Assembly: GCF_018732085.1 (NCBI RefSeq)
Contig: NZ_CP076103.1
Coordinates: 4,526,001 to 4,590,000, forward strand
DNA length: 64,000 bases
Reading direction: 5' to 3'
Source: Lysobacter capsici
GTDB lineage: Bacteria > Pseudomonadota > Gammaproteobacteria > Xanthomonadales > Xanthomonadaceae
Part shown: in pieces, positions 28,701 to 37,681 of the stretch
Numbering within the stretch: position 1 is the first letter of the stretch
How the letters are laid out: every line of letters begins with the position of its first letter
Notes under the pieces: model-generated
Databases searched by the model: none
Told to the model about the DNA's origin: nothing
What the model saw: only the letters and a program-made list of their open reading frames with translations
Made by a program: the position numbers and the translations under genes

Positions 28701-29351
28701 CTAGCGCGATACCCCACCCGCATCGCCCGACACCGCGCCATCAAGCCGCACCACCAACCACGCGATCGCGTCATGCACGGCCTCGAACCGGATTTCCTCG
28801 CCGCGATGCGGTTCGCGATAGCCCAGCACCCGCCAATCCCCGCGCCGCGGATCGAAACTCAGGCTGAAAACCGCGCGGCTGCGCTTGAGCTCATCGGTAT
28901 CCGCCGCATCGCCCTGCGCCGCGTCGAACAGCAGGATGCGCGATGACGACCAATGCCGGTCGCTGCGCACCACGAAACCGCGCATGCGCAACTGCGACAG
29001 CGCATCGGCGAGCGCGTCGTGGCCGCGGCCGCGTTCGTTGCGAAGCGCGTTGATGCGGCGGCCGACTTCCAGCGCGGCCTCGTGCAGGGAATCGAAACTC
29101 TGGTCTTCGCTCTGCGCCGCGCTGTCCACGACTTGCCAGCGCGCGCCATCCTGAGCGATCAGGAAGGTGTCGTGATGCAGATCGAGCACCGTGCCCGGAT
29201 CCTCAGGGCCGCGCCGACCGGCGCCCAACACCACGCGTTCGACTTCGCCGGCGATACCGATGTGGCCCGGGCGCTCGGCGCCCGGCCAATGCAGGAACCC
29301 CTGGTCCCTGAACCAGGCGATCGCATCCTCGCGGGTGACGATCCGCTTCAC
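28701..29351 (-). CDS. hypothetical protein
   Basis: A 216-residue soluble, acidic/basic mixed protein starting with GTG at 29351, 3 bp past the pntAA stop, so probably co-transcribed with it. It opens KRIVTREDAIAWFRDQGFLH and has no signal peptide, membrane segment or motif I recognise. The middle (DSLHEAALEVGRRINALRNE) looks helical. Its place directly after pntAA is the only functional hint. Identity remains unknown. Confidence 0.7.
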   Translation of the reverse strand: MKRIVTREDAIAWFRDQGFLHWPGAERPGHIGIAGEVERVVLGAGRRGPEDPGTVLDLHHDTFLIAQDGARWQVVDSAAQSEDQSFDSLHEAALEVGRRINALRNERGRGHDALADALSQLRMRGFVVRSDRHWSSSRILLFDAAQGDAADTDELKRSRAVFSLSFDPRRGDWRVLGYREPHRGEEIRFEAVHDAIAWLVVRLDGAVSGDAGGVSR

Positions 29352-29354
29352 CGA

Positions 29355-30458
29355 TCAGGCGGGCGCGGCGCGCTCCGGCCACACCGTCTTGGTCAGCAAT
29401 TCGTCGTTCCAGTCGAAATTCACCGCGCCGTCGTTGACGAACAGGCTGACGAAGTTGAACACGTTGCGCGCGTACATCTCGCTGGCGTGGACCGCGCCGC
29501 TGCTGGCGAGGTTCAACGGGCCGGCGATGGTCACGCCGTCGACGTCGATGGTTTCACCGGGTTGGGTCAGTTCGCAATTGCCGCCGGTTTCGGCGGCCAG
29601 GTCGACCAGCACGCTGCCGGGCTTCATCCCGCCGATCATCGCCGCGGTCACGATCTTCGGCGCCGGGCGTCCCGGCACCGCGGCGGTGCAGACGATCACG
29701 TCGATGTTCTTGAGGTGCTCGCCGAGCCGGCGCTGCTGCTCGGCGCGTTCTTCCTCGGTGAGCTGGCGCGCGTAGCCGCCCTCGCCCGCGGCGCTCACGC
29801 CCAGGTCGAGGAACTTGCCGCCGAGCGATTCGATCTGTTCGCGCGTTTCCGGACGCACGTCGAAGCCTTCGACCTGCGCGCCCAGGCGCTTGGCGGTCGC
29901 GATCGCCTGCAGGCCGGCGACGCCGGCGCCGACGATCAATACCTTGGACGGGCGGATCGTGCCGGCCGCGGTGGTCAGCATCGGGAAGAAGCGCGGCGCC
30001 AGCTGGGCGGCGATCAACACCGCCTTGTACCCGGCCATGCCGGCCTGCGAGCTGAGCACGTCCATGGCCTGCGCGCGGGTGGTGCGCGGCAGGCGTTCGA
30101 GCGGGAAGGCATTGAGTTTGCGCGCGACGATGGCCTCGCCGCGCGCGGCGTCGGCCTGCGGCTGCAGCAGGCCGACCAGCGCCGCGCCTTCGCGCAGGCT
30201 CGCCAGCCGCGCCGGGTCGGGCGCCTGCACGCACAGCACCACCTCGGCGTCGGCCACGGCCGCGGCCGCGTCGTCGGCGAGTTCGGCGCCGGCCTGGACA
30301 TAGGCATCGTCGGTGAAGCTCGCCGCGCGGCCGGCGCCGCGCTGCACGCGCACCCGCGCGCCGCGCGCGACCAGTTTCTTGCAGGTTTCCGGCGTGAGCG
30401 CGACGCGCTTCTCGCCTGATGCGGTTTCGCTCGCAACGCCAATCGTAATGCCCGACAT
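29355..30458 (-). CDS. pntAA: NAD(P) transhydrogenase subunit alpha part 1 (NAD-binding)
   Basis: A 367-residue soluble domain I protein. Features include ITIGVASETASGEKRVALTP at the N-terminus, the mid-region AQAMDVLSSQAGMAGYKAVL, and the NAD-binding Rossmann motif VLIVGAGVAGLQAIATAKRL with FDVRPETREQ after it. GSVLVDLAAETGGNCELTQP and the NDGAVNFDW ending are typical of PntAA rather than alanine dehydrogenase. CGGAG precedes the ATG. Its partners pntAB-pntB lie about 3 kb downstream beyond an opposite-strand operon. Confidence 0.93.
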   Translation of the reverse strand: MSGITIGVASETASGEKRVALTPETCKKLVARGARVRVQRGAGRAASFTDDAYVQAGAELADDAAAAVADAEVVLCVQAPDPARLASLREGAALVGLLQPQADAARGEAIVARKLNAFPLERLPRTTRAQAMDVLSSQAGMAGYKAVLIAAQLAPRFFPMLTTAAGTIRPSKVLIVGAGVAGLQAIATAKRLGAQVEGFDVRPETREQIESLGGKFLDLGVSAAGEGGYARQLTEEERAEQQRRLGEHLKNIDVIVCTAAVPGRPAPKIVTAAMIGGMKPGSVLVDLAAETGGNCELTQPGETIDVDGVTIAGPLNLASSGAVHASEMYARNVFNFVSLFVNDGAVNFDWNDELLTKTVWPERAAPA

Positions 30459-30624
30459 GCTCCGCTCCGTACCCCGTTCACCGCATCGTAGCGGAATGCC
30501 CGGCGGCCGTGCGATCTCGAATCGATGACGGCGACGGCGGGCGGGCGCGGAAACGGATTGGGGTCACATCGTGGCGACAACGTCGCCTCTTGGGCCGTCC
30601 CACCGCCGCGCCGCTGCAAAGCCG

Positions 30625-30746
30625 CGAGGTTCTTTTGTGGGAGGGGTTTCAACCCCGACGCTTTTCGATCAAATCGCCGCCTAGCCCCCGCCAGGGCGAC
30701 GCGACCTGAGCCAAAAGAATCGGGCCTGAAGGCCCTCCCACAAAAG
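30625..30746. repeat. 122-bp intergenic repeat, copy A
   Basis: Imperfect inverted repeat bounded by TTTTGTGGGAGGGGTTTC and GCCCTCCCACAAAAG. It is nearly identical to copy B 49 bp later. Both lie in the 543-bp gap between pntAA and the DUF1631 gene, which holds no gene I can support. Confidence 0.85.
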
Positions 30747-30794
30747 ACTTCTGGCCTTCGCCGCAAGTGCTTCCGATCAACTGCGAGTCAACCA

Positions 30795-30914
30795 CGAGGT
30801 CTTTTATGGGAGGGGTTTCAACCCCGACGCTTTTCGATCAAATCGCCGCCAGCCCCCGCCAGGGCGACGCGACCTGAGCCGAAAGCGTCGGGCCTGAAGG
30901 CCCTCCCACAAAAA
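30795..30914. repeat. 120-bp intergenic repeat, copy B
   Basis: Second, directly repeated copy of the element at 30625. The centre (ACCCCGACGCTTTTCGATCA onward) is identical over long stretches, with a 1-2 base indel. Shorter relatives with the GTCGGGGCTGAAGCCCCTCC core are at 55.95, 59.72-59.82 and 62.51 kb. Confidence 0.85.
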
Positions 30915-31001
30915 ACTTCGGGGCTTTCGCCCCGTCGTGATGGTGTAGCAGGTGTATTAGGAATGTCGCCCCGATTCGGCCCGCGGCGATGGACCTGCCG
31001 C

Positions 31002-33317
31002 TCAGATCACCCGATCCAGATGCCGCCGTACCTGCCGCATCGCCTCGTCGAACGCGGTGCGCTCGGCGCCGACCAGCAACCGGCCGGACGCCGCCAACAC
31101 CGCCAACTCCTCCGCCGACGCCACCAGCGCGCGCACGCCGCGCCGGTTGACCAGCAGGAAACGCGAGGTCAACGGGCTGACCCAGGCGACCTTGACCGCG
31201 ACGGTCTCGCCCTGGGTGTTGGTCAGGCGCAGCCAATCGCCCGGTTCGAGCTGACGCATGCGCTCGGCCAGCAACGGATCGTGCGCGCCGGACCCGTCGC
31301 CGCCGGCCATGTACAGGCGGCGTTCCTCGGCGATGTCTTCCTCGACCTCCGACGCGCTCGGCGGCGCGTGTTCGTCGCGCTCGCTGTCCGGGGTCGCCAG
31401 CGCCCGCACCAGGCCGGCCATGCCGTGCTGGGCCGCGCTGTCGTCCAGGCCCGAACTGGCCAGGCACTGCACGATGATGGGCTGCAACGCGAGCAACTGG
31501 TCGGCCAGTTCGCGTCCGCGGTTCTCGGCGGCGAGCTTGTCGGCCATCACCAGCGCGTCGCCGAGCGCCAGCGCCTGCGCACGGCGCTTGGGATCTTCGT
31601 TTTCGCGCAGCAACACCTGGACCATGTGATGCCGCCACGGCGTCGCCAGGAAGTCGGCCACCGCCTGGGTCAGCCGGCCTTCGCCGATGCGCTCGCGCAC
31701 CGCCGCGTCGGCCTGGCTACGCGCCGCGCCGAGGCGCTCGCGGCCGTAGGTGGCCTTGGCCGCGCGCTGTTCCTGCAATTCGATCCGGCGCCGGTGCTGC
31801 GACAGCAAGGCGTCGAGTTCGGCGTGGGCCAGCTCGAACACCGCGAGGTCTTCGTTGTAGTCCGAGACGATGCGCTGCGAGATGTCCGAAGCGCGCTCGA
31901 GCAGATCGCGGTCCTGCGGGGTTTCGCCGTCGTTGCCTTCGCAGGCTTCGGTGATCGCATCGAGCAGGCGCCGCGCCGGGTGCTCGCGTTTGACGAACAC
32001 CTCGTTGTCGGTCAGCGCGACCTTGACGTACGGCATCACCAGCCGCGCATACACGCGCCGCGCGCGGTCCTGCAGGGCGTGGTTGCGGAACAGCGAGTCG
32101 AACAGCAACGCGACCAGGTCGATCGCATCGTCTTCTTCGGCGCTGAAGCAGGTCTGGTCGGGATTGAAGCCGAGCCGGCGCGCGCCGTCGAACAGCTGGT
32201 CGCGGATGGTTTCGCCCAGGCGTCCGGACACCGCCAATGCACGCGCGTACGCGTCCGGCGGTTCGGGCTGCAGCAGCGAGGCCATGCCGACCACTTCGTC
32301 GATGCGCAGCTCGCGCCGCGGCGCCATCGAACGCTGCGGCGCCTGGCCCGGCGGCAGACCGCCGGCCTTGACCATGCCCTCGCGCCAGGCGTGCAGCTGC
32401 GAGCGCAGTTCGGCCAGTTCGCTGGCCATCGCGGCCACATCGGCCTGCGAAATCGGCTGGTTGTTCGGCTGGCCGTCGTGACCGCCGGCATGCGCGGCAT
32501 GGCCGTCGCCACCGTAACCGCCGCTCGCGGCGGAGTGAGCGTTGTAGTCATGGGGCACGGACGCAGCAGCCTCGCGATGCGGGACGGTGTCGAACACGCT
32601 GTCGAGCGTGTTGCGGTCGCGGCGCTCTTCGGCCGCGCGCGCGGGCGTGCCGGGCGCGCCTGCGCCGCCCATGCTGACACCGTAACCGGCCGTCGCCATT
32701 AGATTGTTGATGCGGCCGTACAAGTCGCCCAGCAGCCGCGCGAGTTCGTATTCGTACTGGCGGAACAGGCGCACGCGCAGGCTTTCGTTGACCTGCGCTT
32801 CGCTGTAGATGGCGGTGAAGGCCTTGACCAGCCGATACGGCCCCAACGGGTTGTCGCCCTCGGGCGCGCCCATCGCCTGCGACATCATCTGCAGACGGCT
32901 GCGGATCATTTCCAGCGGGCGCTGATAGCGCTGTTCCAGCGCCTCGGTCAGGCGCTCGCCGTCCAGGTCGAACGCCAGCTGCTGTTCGCCGACCAACTGC
33001 AGCGGCGAACCGCCGAGCCCGCCGACCACGCTGCCGGGCTGGCGGAACGCGTCGAAGCCGTGACCGACCTGCTGGCGAAACGCCATGACATGGCTGGCCT
33101 GTTGCTGACGCAGGATCCACAATGCGGCCTGGTCTTCGTAATGATGATTGCGACCGTCGCCCTTGAGCGAGTCGGCCTTCAGCGCTTCCTCAATCGGTCC
33201 ATACAGGGTGCCCGGCAGCCCCCCGAGTTGCTCGAGCGTCTGTCGTTTGATTTCTTCGAGCACGCGCGACGGATCGCTGCGCGTGGTCTGAACGACGCCG
33301 TGCAAATGACCGGACAC
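31002..33317 (-). CDS. DUF1631 family protein
   Basis: A large (771-residue) cytoplasmic protein of the DUF1631 family: the N-terminus SRVLEEIKRQTLEQLGGLPG, a helical core (LFDSLFRNHALQDRARRVYA, LVMPYVKVALTDNEVFVKRE, HPARRLLDAITEACEG) and the C-terminal WLRLTNTQGETVAVKVAWVS are typical. GTG at 33317 has AGGGGGA upstream and is preferred over the ATG at 33395, which has none. Function is unknown. A glycine/histidine-rich, low-complexity segment (about 240-290) separates two helical halves. It is divergent from a nitroreductase gene. Confidence 0.82.
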   Translation of the reverse strand: MSGHLHGVVQTTRSDPSRVLEEIKRQTLEQLGGLPGTLYGPIEEALKADSLKGDGRNHHYEDQAALWILRQQQASHVMAFRQQVGHGFDAFRQPGSVVGGLGGSPLQLVGEQQLAFDLDGERLTEALEQRYQRPLEMIRSRLQMMSQAMGAPEGDNPLGPYRLVKAFTAIYSEAQVNESLRVRLFRQYEYELARLLGDLYGRINNLMATAGYGVSMGGAGAPGTPARAAEERRDRNTLDSVFDTVPHREAAASVPHDYNAHSAASGGYGGDGHAAHAGGHDGQPNNQPISQADVAAMASELAELRSQLHAWREGMVKAGGLPPGQAPQRSMAPRRELRIDEVVGMASLLQPEPPDAYARALAVSGRLGETIRDQLFDGARRLGFNPDQTCFSAEEDDAIDLVALLFDSLFRNHALQDRARRVYARLVMPYVKVALTDNEVFVKREHPARRLLDAITEACEGNDGETPQDRDLLERASDISQRIVSDYNEDLAVFELAHAELDALLSQHRRRIELQEQRAAKATYGRERLGAARSQADAAVRERIGEGRLTQAVADFLATPWRHHMVQVLLRENEDPKRRAQALALGDALVMADKLAAENRGRELADQLLALQPIIVQCLASSGLDDSAAQHGMAGLVRALATPDSERDEHAPPSASEVEEDIAEERRLYMAGGDGSGAHDPLLAERMRQLEPGDWLRLTNTQGETVAVKVAWVSPLTSRFLLVNRRGVRALVASAEELAVLAASGRLLVGAERTAFDEAMRQVRRHLDRVI

Positions 33318-33441
33318 GTACGGAGTTCCCCCTGATGGATGCGGTCGCGTCTGTTTGCGACTGCCACGGTCAGGATAGTGCCTAGATGCGACCATTTATG
33401 TGTCGCCGTTCATTTTTGTGACCGAGGTTCAACTTACTTAC

Positions 33442-34026
33442 ATGCCGCCCTCCTCCCCCGACTTGCTCACCGCCCTCGACACCCGCCGATCCGTCCCCGC
33501 CAAGCAGCTCACCGCGCCCGGACCGGACGAATCCACCCTTAAACGTATGTTGACCTCGGCCGTGCGCGTGCCCGATCACGGCAAGCGCGTGCCGTTCCGC
33601 TTCCTCACCATCGAAGGACAGGCGCGCCACGCCCTGGGCGAACGCGTCGCCGCGCGCGGCATCGAGGTGTTTCCCGACGCCGGCGAGGCTGCGGTCGAAA
33701 AGGATCGCGGCCGGTATTCCTCCGCGCCGCTGATCGTCACCGTGATCGCCAGACTCGGCCCCGACGAAAAAATCCCCGAGTTCGAACGCGTGCTCACTGT
33801 CGGCAGCGTGTGCTTCGCCTTGTTGCAGGCGGCGCAGGCGTGCGGCTTCGGCGCGGTCTGGCTGACCGGCTGGCCGGCCTACGACGAGCAGGTCGCGCAG
33901 TGGCTGGGGCTGCAGGCCGACGAACGCATCGCCGGCTTCATCCATATCGGCACGCCCAAGCTCGATGCGCCCGAACGCGAGCGCCCCGATCCGCTTGAAC
34001 TGACCCAAGCCTGGTCGCCGAGCTGA
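33442..34026 (+). CDS. nitroreductase family protein
   Basis: A 194-residue FMN-dependent oxidoreductase of the small nitroreductase type. TRRSVPAKQL near residue 14 is the FMN-phosphate binding stretch, LTSAVRVPDHGKRVPFRFL forms the next FMN contact, and GFGAVWLTGWPAYDEQ with FIHIGTPK is the C-terminal signature shared with YdjA-like proteins. Length is normal. The natural substrate is not clear. It is followed after 23 bp by the exonuclease gene on the same strand. Confidence 0.9.
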   Translation: MPPSSPDLLTALDTRRSVPAKQLTAPGPDESTLKRMLTSAVRVPDHGKRVPFRFLTIEGQARHALGERVAARGIEVFPDAGEAAVEKDRGRYSSAPLIVTVIARLGPDEKIPEFERVLTVGSVCFALLQAAQACGFGAVWLTGWPAYDEQVAQWLGLQADERIAGFIHIGTPKLDAPERERPDPLELTQAWSPS

Positions 34027-34049
34027 GCGCCGCGTGCTTGAATGAGCCC

Positions 34050-34979
34050 ATGAACAACGCCGCACCCACACCGGTCTACCTGGTCGACGCCAGCCTGTAC
34101 GTGTTCCGCGCCTGGCACTCGATCCCCGACGAATTCCAGGACGCCGAAGGCTGGCCGACCAACGCCGTCCACGGTTTCGCCCGCTTCCTGCTCGAACTGA
34201 TCGAGCGCGAACGCCCGCGCCATATCGCCATCGCCTTCGACGAAGCGCTGGACTCGTGCTTCCGCAACGCGATCTACCCGGCCTACAAGGCCAATCGCGA
34301 TCCCGCGCCGGACGCGCTCAAGCGCCAGTTCGGCCACTGCCAGGCGCTGTGCCGCGCGCTGGGCCTGTCGGTGCTGTCGGATTCGCGGTACGAAGCCGAC
34401 GACCTGATCGGCAGCGCGATCGTGACCATGCGCAGCCACGGCTACCGCGGCGTGATCGTGTCGGCCGACAAGGACCTGTCGCAGTTGCTCGATACCCACG
34501 ACGAACAATGGGACTTCGCCCGCGGCCAACGCTGGGGCGCCGACGGCGTCCACGCGCGCCAGGGCGTGCATGCGCGACAGGTCGCCGATTACCTGGCCCT
34601 GACCGGCGACGCGGTCGACAACATCCCCGGCGTGCCCGGGATCGGCGCCAAGACCGCGGCCGCCCTGCTCGCCCACTTCGATACCCTTGACGCCTTGCTG
34701 GCGCGGGTGGAGGAAGTCCCGTTCCTGCGCCTGCGCGGCGCCGCCAGCGCCGCGGCGCGGCTGCGCGAACACCGCACGCAGGCCTTGCTGTGCCGGCAGC
34801 TGACCACGATCGCGCTGGACGCGCCGCTGGGCGACAGCAGCGGCCACTTCGTGCGCGGCCAGGCCGACGCGGCCGGCCTGCTGGACCTGTGCGACCGTCT
34901 GCGCTTCGGGCCGATGACCCGGCGCCGCCTGCACGAAGCGGTCGGCCTGGACTTCGCCGCGTCACAGGTTCCGTCGTAG
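34050..34979 (+). CDS. 5'-3' exonuclease (Pol I N-terminal/Xni-like flap nuclease)
   Basis: A 309-residue nuclease. YLVDASLYVFRAWHS, AIAFDEALDSCFRNAIYPAY with KANRD, YEADDLIGS and VSADKDLSQL are the metal-binding Asp/Glu motifs of the family. DYLALTGDAVDNIPGVPGIG with AKTAAALLAHF is the helix-hairpin-helix DNA-binding part. It equals the stand-alone 5'-nuclease domain of DNA polymerase I, used in flap removal and repair. ATG at 34050 is preferred to TTG at 34038. Confidence 0.92.
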   Translation: MNNAAPTPVYLVDASLYVFRAWHSIPDEFQDAEGWPTNAVHGFARFLLELIERERPRHIAIAFDEALDSCFRNAIYPAYKANRDPAPDALKRQFGHCQALCRALGLSVLSDSRYEADDLIGSAIVTMRSHGYRGVIVSADKDLSQLLDTHDEQWDFARGQRWGADGVHARQGVHARQVADYLALTGDAVDNIPGVPGIGAKTAAALLAHFDTLDALLARVEEVPFLRLRGAASAAARLREHRTQALLCRQLTTIALDAPLGDSSGHFVRGQADAAGLLDLCDRLRFGPMTRRRLHEAVGLDFAASQVPS

Positions 34980-35167
34980 CATCACCCGCCCGCGGCGCGG
35001 CCGCCACGGCACCGACCGACCCCGCCCCGCTGCGGTACGCTGAAGGCATGAACGCGTCGCCGCGCGGCCGCGGCCGGTCCCGATCGGCCGGCCTCGCCGC
35101 GACGCACCCACTTTCAGCCATGCCCAAGCGCCTCGCCCCGCCGCGAGACGACCCTGCGAGGAACGCA

Positions 35168-35734
35168 ATGACGTCAGCCGATCACGCCGCGCACGACCAA
35201 CCGATCGAAACCATCTACACCGGCCAGTGGCTGCGCATGATGCGCCGCGGCCATTGGGAATACGCCGAACGCACCCACGGCAAGGGCATGGCGGTGATCA
35301 TCGTCGCCGTCACCCCCGACGACAACATCCTGTTCGTCGAGCAATACCGCGTCCCGCTGGGCGCGCGCACCATCGAAATGCCGGCCGGCCTGGTCGGCGA
35401 CGACCACGACCACGACACCCTCGAATCGGCCGCGCAACGCGAACTGATCGAAGAAACCGGCTGGGACCCCGCGCGCGTCGAAGTCCTGCTCACCGGCCCG
35501 ACCTCCGCCGGCATGAGCAGCGAACGCATCGCCTTCGTCCGCGCCACCCAGCTGCGCAAGGTCGGCGACGGCGGCGGCGTGGCCGGCGAGGACATCATCG
35601 TCCACCAGGTACCGCGCGCCTCCGCGCCGATGTGGCTGATGCAGAAACAGGCGGAAGGCTACGAACTCGACCTCAAGCTGTGGGCGGGGCTTTGGATGAT
35701 CGAGCGGAATCCGGATGGGTCGGCGGTGGGTTGA
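35168..35734 (+). CDS. NUDIX hydrolase (ADP-ribose pyrophosphatase-like)
   Basis: A 188-residue enzyme with a near-complete Nudix box: Gly at residue 78, then Asp in place of the usual Glu, and RELIEETGW (98-106). EMPAGLVGDD just ahead of it, with YRVPLGARTIEMPAG, is typical of ADP-sugar pyrophosphatases (NudF-type). It would hydrolyse nucleoside diphosphate sugars. The Glu-to-Asp change in the box is conservative, and activity should remain. The gene stands alone ahead of the polysaccharide locus. Confidence 0.88.
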   Translation: MTSADHAAHDQPIETIYTGQWLRMMRRGHWEYAERTHGKGMAVIIVAVTPDDNILFVEQYRVPLGARTIEMPAGLVGDDHDHDTLESAAQRELIEETGWDPARVEVLLTGPTSAGMSSERIAFVRATQLRKVGDGGGVAGEDIIVHQVPRASAPMWLMQKQAEGYELDLKLWAGLWMIERNPDGSAVG

Positions 35735-35926
35735 TTTTTTCGCCCAGCCCGTCTCGCCAAGCACATCGCCTGCGCCTGTCCATCGTTCGACGTACCAGCG
35801 CCTGCGTCGTTTCAATCGTCTGACCGGCGAGAGGCCAACCACGAAATAGCCACGTTTTTTCGACCTATTTCCGCGAGTACTCCGCCACTAAGCTGCCTGC
35901 GTGTCTTAAGTTCCACGTTGGTCGCG

Positions 35927-36898
35927 ATGCATATTCTGGTGTGTGGGGGCGCCGGCTATGTCGGCTCGCATGTTGCCTATGTCCTGGCCGAACGCGGCCA
36001 CGAAGTCACGGTGCTCGACAACCTGAGCACCGGTCATCGTCAGGCCGTGCGCTGGGGGCGGTTGATCGAAGCCGATCTGTTGAAGCCCGAAACGCTCGAG
36101 GCCGGCTTCGATCGCCCAGTCGATGCGGTCATGCATTTCTGCGCGCGCTCGCTGGTCGGCGAATCGGTCGGCCAGCCTTACGACTACTACGACAACAACG
36201 TCGTCGGCAGCCTCAACTTGTTGCGCGCCATGCATCGTCACGGCGTGGAGCGGCTAGTGTTTTCATCGACCGCGGCGGTATTCGGGCAGCCGATATCCGG
36301 GCGGATTCGAGAGAACCACCCGAAATCTCCGATCAATCCCTATGGCGCCAGCAAGCTGATGGTCGAGCGCGTGCTGGCCGATGCCGCGCGCGCCTACGCG
36401 TTACGCTCGGTGTCGTTGCGTTACTTCAATGCCGCCGGCGCCGCCGCGCAAGCCGGCATCGGCGAATCGCACTTCCCGGAGACCCACCTGATTCCGAACG
36501 TACTGCGTTCGGCCCTGGGAATCGGCGCGCCCCTGAAAGTATTCGGCGACGATTATCCGACGCCGGACGGCACCTGCATCCGCGACTACGTGCACGTACT
36601 GGATCTGGCCGACGCGCATGCGCTCGCCCTGGACTTCATGGACTGCAACGTCGGAGCTCACCGCTTCAATCTCGGCAACGGCGACGGCTTCAGCGTATTG
36701 CAGACGATCCAGACCGCCCGCGACATCACCGGTCTGCGCATCCCTTTCGCGTTCGCTCCGCGCCGCGACGGCGATCCGGCGGAACTGGTCGCCGCCAGCG
36801 ACAAGGCCCGGTCCGGCTTGCAGTGGAGCCCGCGCTTCGATCGCCTGGACCAGATCATCGCCAGCGCCTGGGATTGGCACAGAGCAGCGGCTTACTGA
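35927..36898 (+). CDS. galE: UDP-glucose 4-epimerase
   Basis: A 323-residue extended SDR. The cofactor loop is GGAGYVGSH (7-15), catalytic residues are in FSSTAAVFG (Ser113/Thr115 region) and Tyr139-x3-Lys143 (YGASK), and LRYFNAAGAAAQAGIGESH and GTCIRDYVHVLDLADAH are GalE signatures. It interconverts UDP-glucose and UDP-galactose, giving precursors for the surface polymer encoded next to it. ATG at 35927 fits the family start (MHILVCGGAGYVG). It opens the rightward arm of the polysaccharide locus; the next gene follows after 51 bp. Confidence 0.94.
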   Translation: MHILVCGGAGYVGSHVAYVLAERGHEVTVLDNLSTGHRQAVRWGRLIEADLLKPETLEAGFDRPVDAVMHFCARSLVGESVGQPYDYYDNNVVGSLNLLRAMHRHGVERLVFSSTAAVFGQPISGRIRENHPKSPINPYGASKLMVERVLADAARAYALRSVSLRYFNAAGAAAQAGIGESHFPETHLIPNVLRSALGIGAPLKVFGDDYPTPDGTCIRDYVHVLDLADAHALALDFMDCNVGAHRFNLGNGDGFSVLQTIQTARDITGLRIPFAFAPRRDGDPAELVAASDKARSGLQWSPRFDRLDQIIASAWDWHRAAAY

Positions 36899-36949
36899 CA
36901 TCGCACCCGATCCGGCGCGATGCGCCCAACCTGCTGCACGAGCCTCCCG

Positions 36950-37681
36950 ATGAAACTACCGCATTTTCTTACCAGCTATCTTAAAAAAAGCAAGGAACTG
37001 CTCGACACGCACGGCGAACAGCGTGCGATGTCGTTGGCCGTCGGTGGCGACTTCGAGGCGGTGGGTGCGCTGGAATTCTGCCTGCTCAAACAATTGGGAT
37101 TGCAGCCTGGGCACCGCCTCATCGATGTCGGTTGCGGCAGCGGACGCCTGGCCAAGCAGCTCACCGATTATCTGACCGGCGCCTACATCGGCATCGATGT
37201 CGTGCCCGAGCTGTTCGCTTACGCGCGAACGCTGTGCGGGCGCAGCGATTGGCGTTTTTACGCGGCGCCGGGAACCAGCATTCCCGAACCCGACGGCAGC
37301 GCCGATTTCATCGTGTTCTTCTCGGTGTTCACCCATTTGCAGCACGAGGAAACCTATCGTTATCTGTGCGCGGCCAAACAGGCGCTCAGGCCGGGCGGGA
37401 AGATCGTGTTTTCGTTTCTGGAATTCCGCATTCCCTCGCATTGGTTCATATTCGAAAACTCGGTTATCGACGAGCGGCCGGACAAGGTGCTCAACCAGTT
37501 CATCGACCGCGACATGATCGGCGAATTCGCGCGCCACCTCGAACTGGACATCTTGGACATCCAGGATGGCAATCTGCCGCATATACCGCTGGACCGAGTG
37601 ATACGTTGGGACGATGGCCGGAAAATGAATGGCCACGGGAACCTCGGGCAATCGGTCTGTGTACTCGGCCGGCCGGCATGA
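36950..37681 (+). CDS. class I SAM-dependent methyltransferase
   Basis: A 243-residue protein with SAM-binding motif I LIDVGCGSGRLAKQL (about 58-72), motif II YIGIDVVPEL, and FIVFFSVFTHLQHEETYRYL followed by LRPGGKIVFSF. It resembles methyltransferases placed in polysaccharide clusters. It overlaps the next gene by ATGA, so the two are translated together. The acceptor is unknown; a sugar hydroxyl or a chain end is likely from context. Confidence 0.88.
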   Translation: MKLPHFLTSYLKKSKELLDTHGEQRAMSLAVGGDFEAVGALEFCLLKQLGLQPGHRLIDVGCGSGRLAKQLTDYLTGAYIGIDVVPELFAYARTLCGRSDWRFYAAPGTSIPEPDGSADFIVFFSVFTHLQHEETYRYLCAAKQALRPGGKIVFSFLEFRIPSHWFIFENSVIDERPDKVLNQFIDRDMIGEFARHLELDILDIQDGNLPHIPLDRVIRWDDGRKMNGHGNLGQSVCVLGRPA

